DNA of 64,000 bases from Nitrososphaeria archaeon (GTDB lineage Archaea > Thermoproteota > Nitrososphaeria > Nitrososphaerales > JANXEG01). Positions within the stretch are counted from its first letter, which is position 1. Each line of letters opens with the position of its first letter. This document shows positions 34,637 through 42,462 of this stretch, piece after piece. The notes under the pieces were generated by a model. It was not told the origin of the DNA. It searched no databases and saw only the letters and a program-made list of their open reading frames with translations. The position numbers and the translations under genes were made by a program. Where the stretch lies: NCBI GenBank assembly GCA_029775915.1, contig JARVKA010000003.1:1-64000 (forward strand), written 5' to 3'.

Positions 34637-35850
34637 TAATGTATACCCTCTTTTTTAACCTCTTTACTCATTGAGTTAGCAAGGCAAGATGGTAAGCCCC
34701 ACAAATTTATAAATCCTATTGCAGCTCTTTGATCGAATATCGATTTTGACTCATAAGTTGCTAAAGCATAATTGTATAGTGAGTATGGTGATTTTCTACC
34801 AACAACCCTTAACCCACCTTTATACAATTTTAATTTCACTTTACCTTCAACGTAACGTTGAGTTGAATCTATAAAAGCTTGCAAATCAATTCTTAATGGA
34901 TCTACCCAAAGGCCACTGTAAACTAACCAAGCCCATTGTTGCTCAACGATAGATTTAAAGGCCAATTGATGCCTTGTTAAAATGAGCTTCTCTAAATCTT
35001 TATGAGCTTCAATTATACAAGTAGCTGCAGGATATTCATAAACTTCTCGAGATTTAATTCCAACAACTCTATCCTCCATATGATCTATAACACCTATACC
35101 ATGCTCACCCGCAACTTTATTCACATATTGTATTAAACTCACAGGATCCATCTCCTGACCATTTACAGCTATAGGTACGCCTCCTTTAAACTCAAGCTCT
35201 AAATATTCTGGTTGATCTGGTGTTTTATCCAAAGGCTTTGTCCATTGAAAAACTTCTGGTAATGGTTCAGAGTAAGGATCTTCTAAAGGTCCACTCTCTA
35301 TAGATCTACCCCAAAGGTTTTGATCTATACTGTAAATAGATTTTTTAATCTCAACGGGAAGATTATGCTTCTTCACATACTCAATCTCTTCATCTCGTGA
35401 TAAATTCCAATCCCTTACTGGTGCGATAATCTTTAACTTTGGATTGAGCGCTTTTATAGTTACATCGAAACGTACTTGATCATTACCCTTTCCAGTACTA
35501 CCATGTGCAACTATATTAGCGCCTTCTTTTTCAGCTACCTCTACTAACTTACTTGCAATTAATGGCCTTCCTAAAGCTGTACCAAGAGGATACTTGCCCT
35601 CATAAAGTGCATTTGCCTTTATTGCGGGAAAGATGTAATTTACTGCAAATTCATTTAAAGCATCTATTGAATAATGTTTAATCGCACCTAAAGCCTTTGC
35701 CCTTTCAGCAATTTCATTCAAATCCTCAAGTTGACCTATATTCACAGTAACGGTTATAACATCCATATTATACTTTTCTTGAAAGTATTTTATTGCTACC
35801 GATGTATCCAATCCTCCCGAATATGCTAAAACTACCTTCTCCCTCATCAT
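34636..35850 (-). CDS. argG: Argininosuccinate synthase
   Basis: A 404-residue ATP-dependent enzyme joining citrulline and aspartate. Landmarks: VVLAYSGGLDTSVAIKYF (PP-loop), AHGSTGKGNDQVRFD and SIDQNLWGRSIESG. The frame opens at 35868, but ATG 35850 (MMREKVVLAYSGG) is the family start and lies about 30 bp downstream of the TATA-like element it shares with the divergent gene. It heads the lysine/arginine operon. Confidence 0.95.
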   Translation of the reverse strand: MMREKVVLAYSGGLDTSVAIKYFQEKYNMDVITVTVNIGQLEDLNEIAERAKALGAIKHYSIDALNEFAVNYIFPAIKANALYEGKYPLGTALGRPLIASKLVEVAEKEGANIVAHGSTGKGNDQVRFDVTIKALNPKLKIIAPVRDWNLSRDEEIEYVKKHNLPVEIKKSIYSIDQNLWGRSIESGPLEDPYSEPLPEVFQWTKPLDKTPDQPEYLELEFKGGVPIAVNGQEMDPVSLIQYVNKVAGEHGIGVIDHMEDRVVGIKSREVYEYPAATCIIEAHKDLEKLILTRHQLAFKSIVEQQWAWLVYSGLWVDPLRIDLQAFIDSTQRYVEGKVKLKLYKGGLRVVGRKSPYSLYNYALATYESKSIFDQRAAIGFINLWGLPSCLANSMSKEVKKEGIH

Positions 35851-35876
35851 GCTAAACAATTTTAACATTGCGATAC

Positions 35877-35890
35877 ATTTTTATATTTTT
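35877..35890. promoter_or_regulatory. Shared bidirectional TATA element between argG and the ACT-like gene
   Basis: The near-symmetrical AT element tttttatatttttt sits about 30 bp from the ATG of argG (35850) on one strand and about 30 bp from the ATG of the divergent gene (35917) on the other. The octamer ttggtcaa occurs on both sides of the divergent start (35890-35897 and 35931-35938). One box or two overlapping ones may serve both genes, so their expression should be linked. Confidence 0.45.
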
Positions 35891-35916
35891 TGGTCAATAT
35901 TGTTCTGAATATAGAT

Positions 35917-36594
35917 ATGTCTGTACCAAAATTGGTCAAATCGACAATATCTAGTGCTGTACGTGAGATTATAGATTCGGATTTATCATTTCAAGACGCT
36001 TTGTATAGAGGTTATGCGAATATTAGCGCTATGGCGCGAATAATCAAACCGAGAGTTGAAGAGGTTGTAGGAAGAAGAGTGAATATTGAAAGTATAATAA
36101 CTTCATTGAAAAGATTGAAGATTGAATATAAACAAATAACTCCATCTATTCGATCAGTTATAGCCAATAGCACGATTAATGTGAGAACGGATGTGGTTAA
36201 AATATCAATTGAAAAAACAAAAAGAACACTTGAGGTAGTTAGAAGGGTATTGGCAGATTATCAAGAGGAATTTCTTCAAGTATCTGAAAGTATCTCTGCA
36301 ATAACTCTCATTTTTGATCAAAGATTGTTAAATGAGGTTAAATCTTTATTTAAAGGTGAGAATATTCTTGAAGAGGCTTCAAATTTGGCAGCTATAATTG
36401 TGCGTAGCCCTAAAGAAATTATTAAAACTCCAGGTTGTGCAATCGCCTTTTATAATCAAGTTTCACGTAGAAGGATCAATATTGAAGATACGGTTAGTTG
36501 TTACACTGATACTATAATAGTGGTGAAGATGGATGATGTAGGTAAAGCATTTACAGCTTTAACTGAATTAATATCAACAGCTAGAAGATCATAA
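35917..36594 (+). CDS. ACT-domain-like protein divergent from argG
   Basis: A protein of about 225 residues. The N-terminal 60 residues are helical (VPKLVKSTISSAVREIIDSDLSFQDALYRGYANISAMARIIKPRVEE) and could be a DNA-binding domain; the C-terminal part contains two regions with the strand-helix pattern of ACT domains (SAITLIFDQRLLNEVKSLF and VSCYTDTIIVVKMDDVGKAFTALTELI). ACT domains bind amino acids in regulators and biosynthetic enzymes. I do not recognise a named family. Divergent transcription from argG suggests an amino-acid-sensing regulator, which is an inference. ATG 35917 is preferred to TTG 35890, which lies inside the promoter. Confidence 0.6.
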   Translation: MSVPKLVKSTISSAVREIIDSDLSFQDALYRGYANISAMARIIKPRVEEVVGRRVNIESIITSLKRLKIEYKQITPSIRSVIANSTINVRTDVVKISIEKTKRTLEVVRRVLADYQEEFLQVSESISAITLIFDQRLLNEVKSLFKGENILEEASNLAAIIVRSPKEIIKTPGCAIAFYNQVSRRRINIEDTVSCYTDTIIVVKMDDVGKAFTALTELISTARRS

Positions 36595-36595
36595 A

Positions 36596-37027
36596 TTAAT
36601 TATACTTAACAGTAATGATCATTAAGCCCTCCTTTGATGAATCTTTCAACTTATTTATAATGCTACGTGGTATATCCTTGGCAGCCGCTTTGCATTTAAT
36701 AGCTAATGTTCTTTTACACACATAATCACTCTTTCTCACAACTATATCTCGATCATCCTCTAATGTAAGTAATGGATTACCAAAGGCAAAGGTTTTAAAA
36801 ACTTCATTATTTACAATTAATTCAATTTTCACTATGGCATTGAAGGAGCGAAGAGCTATTTTTATCTCATCATTCAAATCTTTACATGCTTTATTCGCTT
36901 TTACCCCTACAATACATGTTCCTCTTTTTGAAAGAGTTTCATCCTTCGTAATCTCGAATGTAGTTTTATGAGTAGCTTGAATTAAAGGATGGCCATAAAA
37001 CTTTATTGATTCGCTAACCTCCATCAA
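36596..37027 (-). CDS. DUF371 family protein
   Basis: A 143-residue soluble beta-rich protein of the archaeal DUF371 family, recognised by FYGHPLIQATHKTTFEITKDETLSKRGTCIVGVKANKAC near the N terminus. The invariant GHP and ATHKTT suggest a conserved binding site; no activity is known to me. It converges on the ACT-like gene and diverges from psmA. MM or the second Met is the start. Confidence 0.8.
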   Translation of the reverse strand: MMEVSESIKFYGHPLIQATHKTTFEITKDETLSKRGTCIVGVKANKACKDLNDEIKIALRSFNAIVKIELIVNNEVFKTFAFGNPLLTLEDDRDIVVRKSDYVCKRTLAIKCKAAAKDIPRSIINKLKDSSKEGLMIITVKYN

Positions 37028-37097
37028 TTTATTTAATTAATAATTAGAATTTAAGCTTCACAATCGCACATTAAAAGATTTAAATCACCGTTAATTA

Positions 37098-37114
37098 ACC
37101 ACTTTATCAGTGGT
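37098..37114 (+). repeat. Small hairpin in the psmA leader
   Basis: ACCACT (37098-37103) and AGTGGT (37109-37114) form a perfect 6-bp stem with a 5-nt loop, ending 5 nt before the TTG start of psmA. It could influence translation of the proteasome subunit. Confidence 0.35.
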
Positions 37115-37119
37115 AAAAT

Positions 37120-37845
37120 TTGTTCCCAGCTGCTGCTGGTTATGATAGAGCAATAACAGTATTCTCACCAGATGGGCGCCTTTATCAAGTTGAATATGCA
37201 ATAGAGACCGTTAGAAGAGGAACTTTAGCGATTGGTATAAAAACTCCACAAGGGGTAGTTTTAGCTGCTGAAGAGAGAATAAGAAAGCTTCAAGCCTCTG
37301 GTACAACTCAAAAAATCTTTCAAGTTGATGATCATATCGGCGTAGCTGCTGCTGGCTACATACCGGATGCACGTGTTCAAGTGGATTACGCTAGGCTTAT
37401 AGCGCAAAGCAATAAATTGGTGTATGATGAGGCAGTTGATGTTGAAACTGTTGCTCGAAGAATTGCTGATTTAGCTCAACAATACACTCAATACGCTGGT
37501 GTTAGACCATTTGGCGTTTCTTTAATATTCGCAGGTGTTAGTAATAATGGCTCAGAGCTATATCTTACAGATCCCAGTGGTACGTATTTGGATTATAATG
37601 CAGTAGCTATTGGTGCAGGTAGTGATCAAGTAACTGCATATTTAGAACAAAATTATAAAGAAGATATGAGTTTGGAAGAAGCGATTATTTTAGCTATCGA
37701 ATCTATATACCTCGTTAGTGAGGATAAAGTTGGGACTCGTCATATTAAGTTAGCAGTAATAGATACCACTATGAGAAAGATGAGATTTCTCTCTCAAGAA
37801 GAGATACAAAAGTATGCAGAAAAAGCAAGAACAAGAAAAGCTTAA
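37120..37845 (+). CDS. psmA: Proteasome alpha subunit
   Basis: A 241-residue outer-ring subunit of the 20S proteasome. The N-terminal AAAGYDRAITVFSPDGRLYQVEYAIETVRRG is diagnostic: the YDR gate motif and helix H0. There is no catalytic N-terminal Thr, as expected for alpha. It docks the unfoldase ATPases. The start is TTG 37120 (MFPAAAGYDRA), a common N terminus for TACK proteins. No beta subunit is in the window. Confidence 0.95.
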   Translation: MFPAAAGYDRAITVFSPDGRLYQVEYAIETVRRGTLAIGIKTPQGVVLAAEERIRKLQASGTTQKIFQVDDHIGVAAAGYIPDARVQVDYARLIAQSNKLVYDEAVDVETVARRIADLAQQYTQYAGVRPFGVSLIFAGVSNNGSELYLTDPSGTYLDYNAVAIGAGSDQVTAYLEQNYKEDMSLEEAIILAIESIYLVSEDKVGTRHIKLAVIDTTMRKMRFLSQEEIQKYAEKARTRKA

Positions 37846-38417
37846 TCGATAATCGACTTCATTAAAACAATCATGGCTCTCATTGGGTTTTTATAAATAA
37901 TTGATAATCTCTCATCATTTTTATTAAAAATCTTCTTCAAAATGTATATTAATAATAAAAGACTAAGAAGATGGATAATAAAGTGAGCTTGGAATTGACC
38001 CAACCATATTACAAGAGGGCCAGTAATATAAGTTGGCCCGATTGGCCAAAATATTGGGTTATATTCGTGATGTAATGTATCGATTAATACATGTAAAAGT
38101 GCGCCTAAAATTCCTGAGATGATTAAATTAACGCTCAATTTAAAAGGCTTTAAGTTTGGAAGCCCTATTCTTCTTAAATTGATATTCGCGATAAGGTATA
38201 CTATTGAAATAGTGAGAAATAAATCGATGGTAAATACCCCAATTAAAGAATGAGTTATTAATCTATTTGGATAAATACCCATAAAAGCTAAAATGATATT
38301 CTCAACATCTGGTATGAATGAAGAAATTAAAAGAGTTAGAGTATTGAGCCTTTTAAAAATCCATTTTAATAGCCATGGATATGCAAAATGGAGTGGTGTG
38401 ATTGGCACTTTCCTCAA
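37842..38417 (-). CDS. Membrane protein of the YdjM/DUF4184-like metal-dependent hydrolase type
   Basis: A 191-residue protein with about five membrane helices. The N-terminal VPITPLHFAYPW, SSFIPDVENII, THSLIGV and HVLIDTLHHEYNPIFWPI pieces carry the conserved His/Asp residues of the membrane-bound metal-dependent hydrolase family (YdjM, DUF4184). Function is poorly known. It converges on psmA with a 4-nt overlap. Confidence 0.7.
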   Translation of the reverse strand: MRKVPITPLHFAYPWLLKWIFKRLNTLTLLISSFIPDVENIILAFMGIYPNRLITHSLIGVFTIDLFLTISIVYLIANINLRRIGLPNLKPFKLSVNLIISGILGALLHVLIDTLHHEYNPIFWPIGPTYITGPLVIWLGQFQAHFIIHLLSLLLLIYILKKIFNKNDERLSIIYKNPMRAMIVLMKSIID

Positions 38418-38541
38418 ACCTCATACAACATTTGCTAAAAATTAATAATCGCTCTTAAATTAAAGTTTGTTATAAAGATTTGCATGAATGAGTGAAATGT
38501 GTAACTAAAAGCGTTAATCCCATCATAAAAACTATTTAAAA

Positions 38542-38694
38542 CTATTCAGCATTATTAACCAACTCTTCTTTAATGGTATTTAGTGTTAATCGGAAAAAAT
38601 AAAAATTATTAAAAAATCTAACACCAAATGCAGACCACATATTTCTCAAGCTCTCTAACTCTTCTAAATTTAATTTTCTAAAGGTCTTTAGCAC
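38542..38694 (-). CDS. Possible small protein (50 aa)
   Basis: A GTG-initiated frame whose product has a natural-looking composition: charged, with aromatic residues (starts MLKTFRKLNLEELESLRNMW, ends TIKEELVNNAE) and no membrane helix. No good ribosome-binding site is visible and I do not recognise the family. It could be a chance frame. Confidence 0.3.
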   Translation of the reverse strand: MLKTFRKLNLEELESLRNMWSAFGVRFFNNFYFFRLTLNTIKEELVNNAE

Positions 38695-38847
38695 GATTTA
38701 AATGCTTTTACCATTAAAATTATTAATTAAATTTAATCGATTAAGCTGATCTTATTATCTTGGCAATCTAATAAAGGTGTGCAACAATAAACCATAAAGT
38801 AAAAGAAATTGGTGATAAATAGAGTTCAAATTGTTAGAAACTAATCA

Positions 38848-38890
38848 AATATACCTAAGTTTTAAATATTGGTATATTATAATATACCAA
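38848..38890. promoter_or_regulatory. Palindromic operator/promoter with three GGTATATT half-sites
   Basis: Bases 38869-38890 form a perfect 22-bp palindrome (TTGGTATATTA followed by its reverse complement). A third half-site aatatacc lies at 38848-38855, in the same orientation as the right half. The palindrome overlaps the only TATA-like element and ends 14 bp before the ATG-TAG at 38905, so a bound dimer would block transcription. Confidence 0.6.
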
Positions 38891-38904
38891 GTCCTAAAAA
38901 GGAG

Positions 38905-40154
38905 ATGTAGAGAGGTTTAACGAATGGTGGTTTACTGGAAGGATAAGGAAAGAATTAGTCCCACCTTTTAGAAGATACGCCTTTTCGAGAATTTTAGAGA
39001 GTATAAAGGAGAGGCAAATACTGATAATTACTGGATTAAGAAGAGTTGGAAAAACAACTCTTTTATATCAAGCTATAGAAAAGCTCTTAGAGAGTGAGAA
39101 CCCTAATAAAATTTTATACTTTTCTTTCGATGAATCTTCTTCAACCTTAAAAGAAGTTTTAGAGTTTTATGAAAAAAAGATTCTTAAAAAGCCATTTGAG
39201 GAAGTTGATAGAGCATTTATATTTTTTGATGAAATACAATATGCAAAGGACTGGCCTTCCATTCTTAAACAATTTTATGACTTGTATCCAAATCTTAAAT
39301 TCTTTATCTCTGGTTCCTCCTCATTACTGCTTTCTAAAGAAGCTTTGGAAAAGTTAGCGGGAAGATTCTTCTTTTTTGAATTAAAGCCTTTAACATTCTT
39401 TGAATTTTTAGAGATGAAGGGCTTAAAGAAAGAGGAGATGGAGATCTTTTCTAGGAGAATGGAGGCTTATTTTTTCGATTATTTGAGAAAGTCTGGCTTT
39501 CCAGAAATTGTTAATTTGGAGAATGAGATAAAAATAGCTGAATATATAAAAAATTCTGTTATAGATAGAATTGCTCTTAAAGATCTCCCTCTTATATTTA
39601 GAACTCGAGATATAATTTTAGCTGATAAGATAATAGGATTGATTCTATCAAACCCAGGCGCGATTATCAATATTAATTCTTTATCGAAGAATTGGGTAGA
39701 GAACAAAATAACAATCTCAAACTATTTAAAATTCTTGGAAATATCACTTTTAATAAAACCTTTATTAAACTTTAGACCAGCTTTTTTATCATCTTCTAGG
39801 AAGTTAAAGAAGTTTTATCCAGCAACGCCCTCCTTAATCTTCTCTTACTCAAAAGAAATTTTTGAAAAAAATCTTGGGGTTGTGTTAGAAACATACGTCG
39901 TAAATACACTTAACGCTAAATATTATTTTAGAGAAGGGAGAAAAGAGATAAATATAATTCTGAGAAATGGAGAGATTTTACCAATAGAAGTTAAGGAGAG
40001 TGTGAATGAAGAAGATTTAGAAAAATTTTCCAAGTTAGTAAGTTATGTTAATGCTAAGAAAGGTATAATCATTTCTTTAAATCAAAAGATTAAAAAGTGG
40101 AATGTAGAAACATTTCCTGTTTATAATGTTGAGAGTTTTGAAAAAAGAAATTAA
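38905..40154 (+). pseudogene. AAA ATPase with DUF4143-like C-terminal half; start codon out of frame
   Basis: An open frame of about 415 codons with Walker A GLRRVGKTTLLY, Walker B AFIFFDEIQY and sensor SGSSSLLL, then a DUF4143-like region with TISNYLKFLEISLLIKP and a PD-(D/E)XK-like end (KEINIILRNGEILPIEVKES, where the usual Asp is Asn). Related archaeal ATPases start about at ERFNEWWFTGRIRKEL. Here ATG 38905, after a GGAG box, runs at once into TAG, out of frame with ERFNEWW. No ATG, GTG or TTG occurs in frame before TTG 39282, which would remove the P-loop. So either a 1-2 nt frameshift has killed the start, or initiation is unusual. The remaining frame is intact, so the damage is recent. 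Confidence 0.7.
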
Positions 40155-40325
40155 GGCAATCTTCATTTTATGAGTTTAATCATTGAAACTTACCTCGTTC
40201 TTTATAAAGAAAGGGATTTAATTTTTACCCATTTTAAAGCATATTTGTGAGCATCTAGAAATCGGATAGGGTAGTACAGCAGCTCCCAAAGAGATAATTT
40301 TTATAGACGTTCATAGCAGCTCATC

Positions 40326-40956
40326 ATGATAAGCATAGAGAAGCATTATACAATGAAAGAGGCCAGTAGAATTCTTGGTGTCAGCGTTAGACGACTTCAA
40401 ATTTGAGATAAGCAAGGATTAATTAGGTGTGTGAGGACGCCTGGGGGTAGGAGGAGAGTACCTGAAAGCGAGTTGAAAAGGCTCCTTGGAATAAAGGAAG
40501 TCGATGTGAGTCGTAAAGTCGCAATATATGTTAGAGTCTCTCCCATGATCAGAAGCAGAAGGGAGATTTAGAAAGGCAAAAACAAAGCTTACTGGACTAT
40601 GCTAATTCTAAAGGTTATGAAGTAATAGCAATTCTCGAGGATGTGGCAAGCGGGCTTAACGAGAATAGAAAGTCCCTGAACAAATTTTTGACATGGTTGA
40701 GAAAAGGGAGGTAGGAATTATTATAACAGCTTTTAAGGATAGGCTTACAAGATTCGGCTTTAAATACTTAGAGCGTTATTTCGCTTCTCATAACGTAAAA
40801 ATTGTTGTTAACGGTGAAGAGCCTAAAGATGCCTATCAAGAGCTTGTAGAGGATCTCATCGCTTTGGTTTCAAGTTTTGCAGGAAAGCTCTATGGTTTGA
40901 GAAGTCACAAGTACAGGAAGGTGGTTGAAGATGTCAAACAGCTTATTGCTGAATGA
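40326..40956 (+). pseudogene. tnpA: IS607 serine recombinase TnpA (inactivated)
   Basis: The N terminus is a MerR-like DNA-binding domain (YTMKEASRILGVSVRRLQ) followed by the resolvase domain (KVAIYVRVS with the catalytic Ser, then [46 protein letters not shown]). Three lesions are visible: TGA at 40404-40406 where Trp is expected in the QIWDKxGL motif, a frameshift near 40543 between VRVS and HDQ, and loss of one T near 40687 in a T-run before GACATGG. The C-terminal fragment from 40693 is open to 40956. No functional transposase can be made. Confidence 0.88.
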
Positions 40957-42101
40957 GACCTGCAGGTTTAAGCTTGAACCCGAAGAAGAGCAAGCGACCA
41001 TTCTTGAGGATCTTTTCAAGACCTACTCAGAGATGGTTAAAGCATGTTTGGATATGGCTATGCATTTAAACGTAACCTCACGTAAGAGGCTTCATGAAGC
41101 AATTTATAAGGAGCTGAGGATGAAATATCTAACTATCTATCTCATTATATCTATACGGCTATAACACAGGCTCTAAGTATATTCAAATCTTACAGGAGGC
41201 TCTCTAGGAAGAATAGGAAAATTAATCCTCCAAGGATTGAAAAGCTAAGCACTATCCTCTTGGACGATACCCATCTATTCTGGTTCAGTTGGGGAAGTAT
41301 AAAGCTGGCTACGCATAAAGGGCATATTACGATTCCATTCAAGGTTCATGAGCATTCAAGGAAGTTCATGTATTGGCAGGTTAAAGGCTCAAGGCTTGTG
41401 AAATTTAATAATGAATACCATCTTCATGTTACTTTTAGAAAGACGGTTGAAGAGAAAAAGGCTGAAGGCATACTAGGTATCGATGTTAACGAGAGTAGCA
41501 TAGACCTAGCTGTTGTGAAGCCAAACAAGGTTAAGTTCATCAAGATAGATATAAGCGAGGCGAAATACATTAGAGACAGATACTTCAGGAAGAGGAGGAG
41601 TATTCAGAGTAAGACTTCAGGGAAAACAAAAGCTGAGCTGTTAGCAAAGTATTCTGGAAGGAAAAGCGGAGGATAAACGACATACTCCATAGAGCAACGA
41701 AGATTATAGCTGGCATAATCGCCGAAGAAAACGTTAAACCGATAATGGAGAAACTCACCTACATTAGGGAAAGAATACAGTATGGTAGGAAGATGAATAG
41801 AAGGCTCCACAACCTGCCATTCAGAAAAATTCAGTCTTACATTTCCTATAAGTCGATGGAGCTAGGCTTTACTCCTGAAATGGTTGACGCTAAGAACACT
41901 TCCAGGACATGCCCGATGTGTGGCGAAATTAATAAGCCGAATGGGCATGTCTCCAAGTGTAGAAAATGCGGCTTCCAAACGGATAGGCACTTAGTTGCAG
42001 CTTGGAACATAGCTACAAGACTCCCCATGTGCCGTCCTCTACCGTTGGCGGCGAAGGCCCTCAATGAATCCCTAGAAATAGAGGTGAGGGGGAAGGGATG
42101 A
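40931..42101 (+). pseudogene. tnpB: IS607-associated TnpB RNA-guided nuclease (frameshifted)
   Basis: It begins MSNSLLLNETCRFKLEPEEEQ, overlapping tnpA by 26 nt. The frame breaks near 41125 (KEL-RMKY continues in another frame as NYLSHYIYTAITQAL) and again near 41664 (continuing as RRINDILHRATKIIAG). Across the pieces the RuvC motifs can be read: GIDVNESS (first Asp), IIAEENVKP (Glu) and QTDRHLVAAWNIA (last Asp), and a zinc ribbon CPMCG...CRKCG. The parent was a full TnpB of about 390 residues; this copy is broken. Confidence 0.88.
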
Positions 42102-42116
42102 AAGTCTATGAATCCC
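42000..42116 (+). ncRNA. Possible omega/reRNA region at the tnpB 3' end
   Basis: In TnpB systems the guide RNA scaffold overlaps the end of tnpB and the right end of the element. Here ATGAATCCC occurs twice (42064-42072 and 42108-42116), and GGGAT (42095-42099) can pair with the following ATCCC (42112-42116). This resembles a terminal scaffold hairpin. It is inferred from position and pairing only, in a decayed element. Confidence 0.3.
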
Positions 42117-42462
42117 ACAACGGTAATATAAGGAAGTTCATAAAATCTCATAATAATGCACAATATCTAGCTACTTACAATACTAAACCTTTACAAAGCT
42201 TCTGTTTAGGAGAAGATATTAATTTCTGCATTTACATCCATTCCGTAAATGCAAGTTATATTAAGCCTTTGATTTCAGCCATCGCTTTTTGTGTTTGTAA
42301 GAAGTTACGGTAGTAGAACTTTTTATTATCTATTCCTTGCGTCACTATCCCTCCAAGCTTTGTCTTTTAAACTTATAGAATGAGGATTGAAAGTTGAGGA
42401 GGATAGTATTATGCCAAGTTAACTATTTATAAGGGTAGGAAATTACGCAAAGTGATAATTTT
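42102..42462. other. 361-bp stretch between the IS remnant and the radical SAM gene
   Basis: It contains the presumed right end of the IS element, a hairpin at 42227-42253, and a TATA-like aactatttataagg (42421-42434) that probably drives the radical SAM gene at 42463. The small open frame at its left is a continuation of IS sequence and does not look like a gene. Confidence 0.5.
42227..42253. repeat. Perfect 9-bp hairpin
   Basis: TGCATTTAC (42227-42235) and GTAAATGCA (42245-42253) form a perfect stem with a 9-nt loop. It may be a transcription stop behind the IS element or an operator upstream of the radical SAM gene. Confidence 0.5.

Larger units (their letters stand above)
38418..38904. 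other. 487-bp intergenic stretch
   Basis: It is mostly AT-rich sequence. It holds one possible 50-residue minus-strand gene (38542-38694) and, at its right end, a palindromic promoter region before the AAA/DUF4143-type gene. I see no RNA gene here. Confidence 0.5.
40326..42116 (+). mobile_element. Decayed IS607-type insertion sequence (tnpA + tnpB)
   Basis: A serine-recombinase tnpA followed by an overlapping tnpB is the IS607 arrangement. Base composition and codon use (GAG, AAG, AGG, CTC) differ from neighbouring host genes. Both genes contain several inactivating changes. The right end is probably near the ATGAATCCC at 42108-42116, just after tnpB; the left end lies somewhere between about 40265 and 40326 and has no clear inverted repeat, as expected for this family. 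Confidence 0.8.

Noticed and set aside
42098-42313. A 71-codon frame after tnpB
   Set aside because: It begins inside the presumed IS right end, has low-complexity composition and no ribosome-binding site; it looks like chance.
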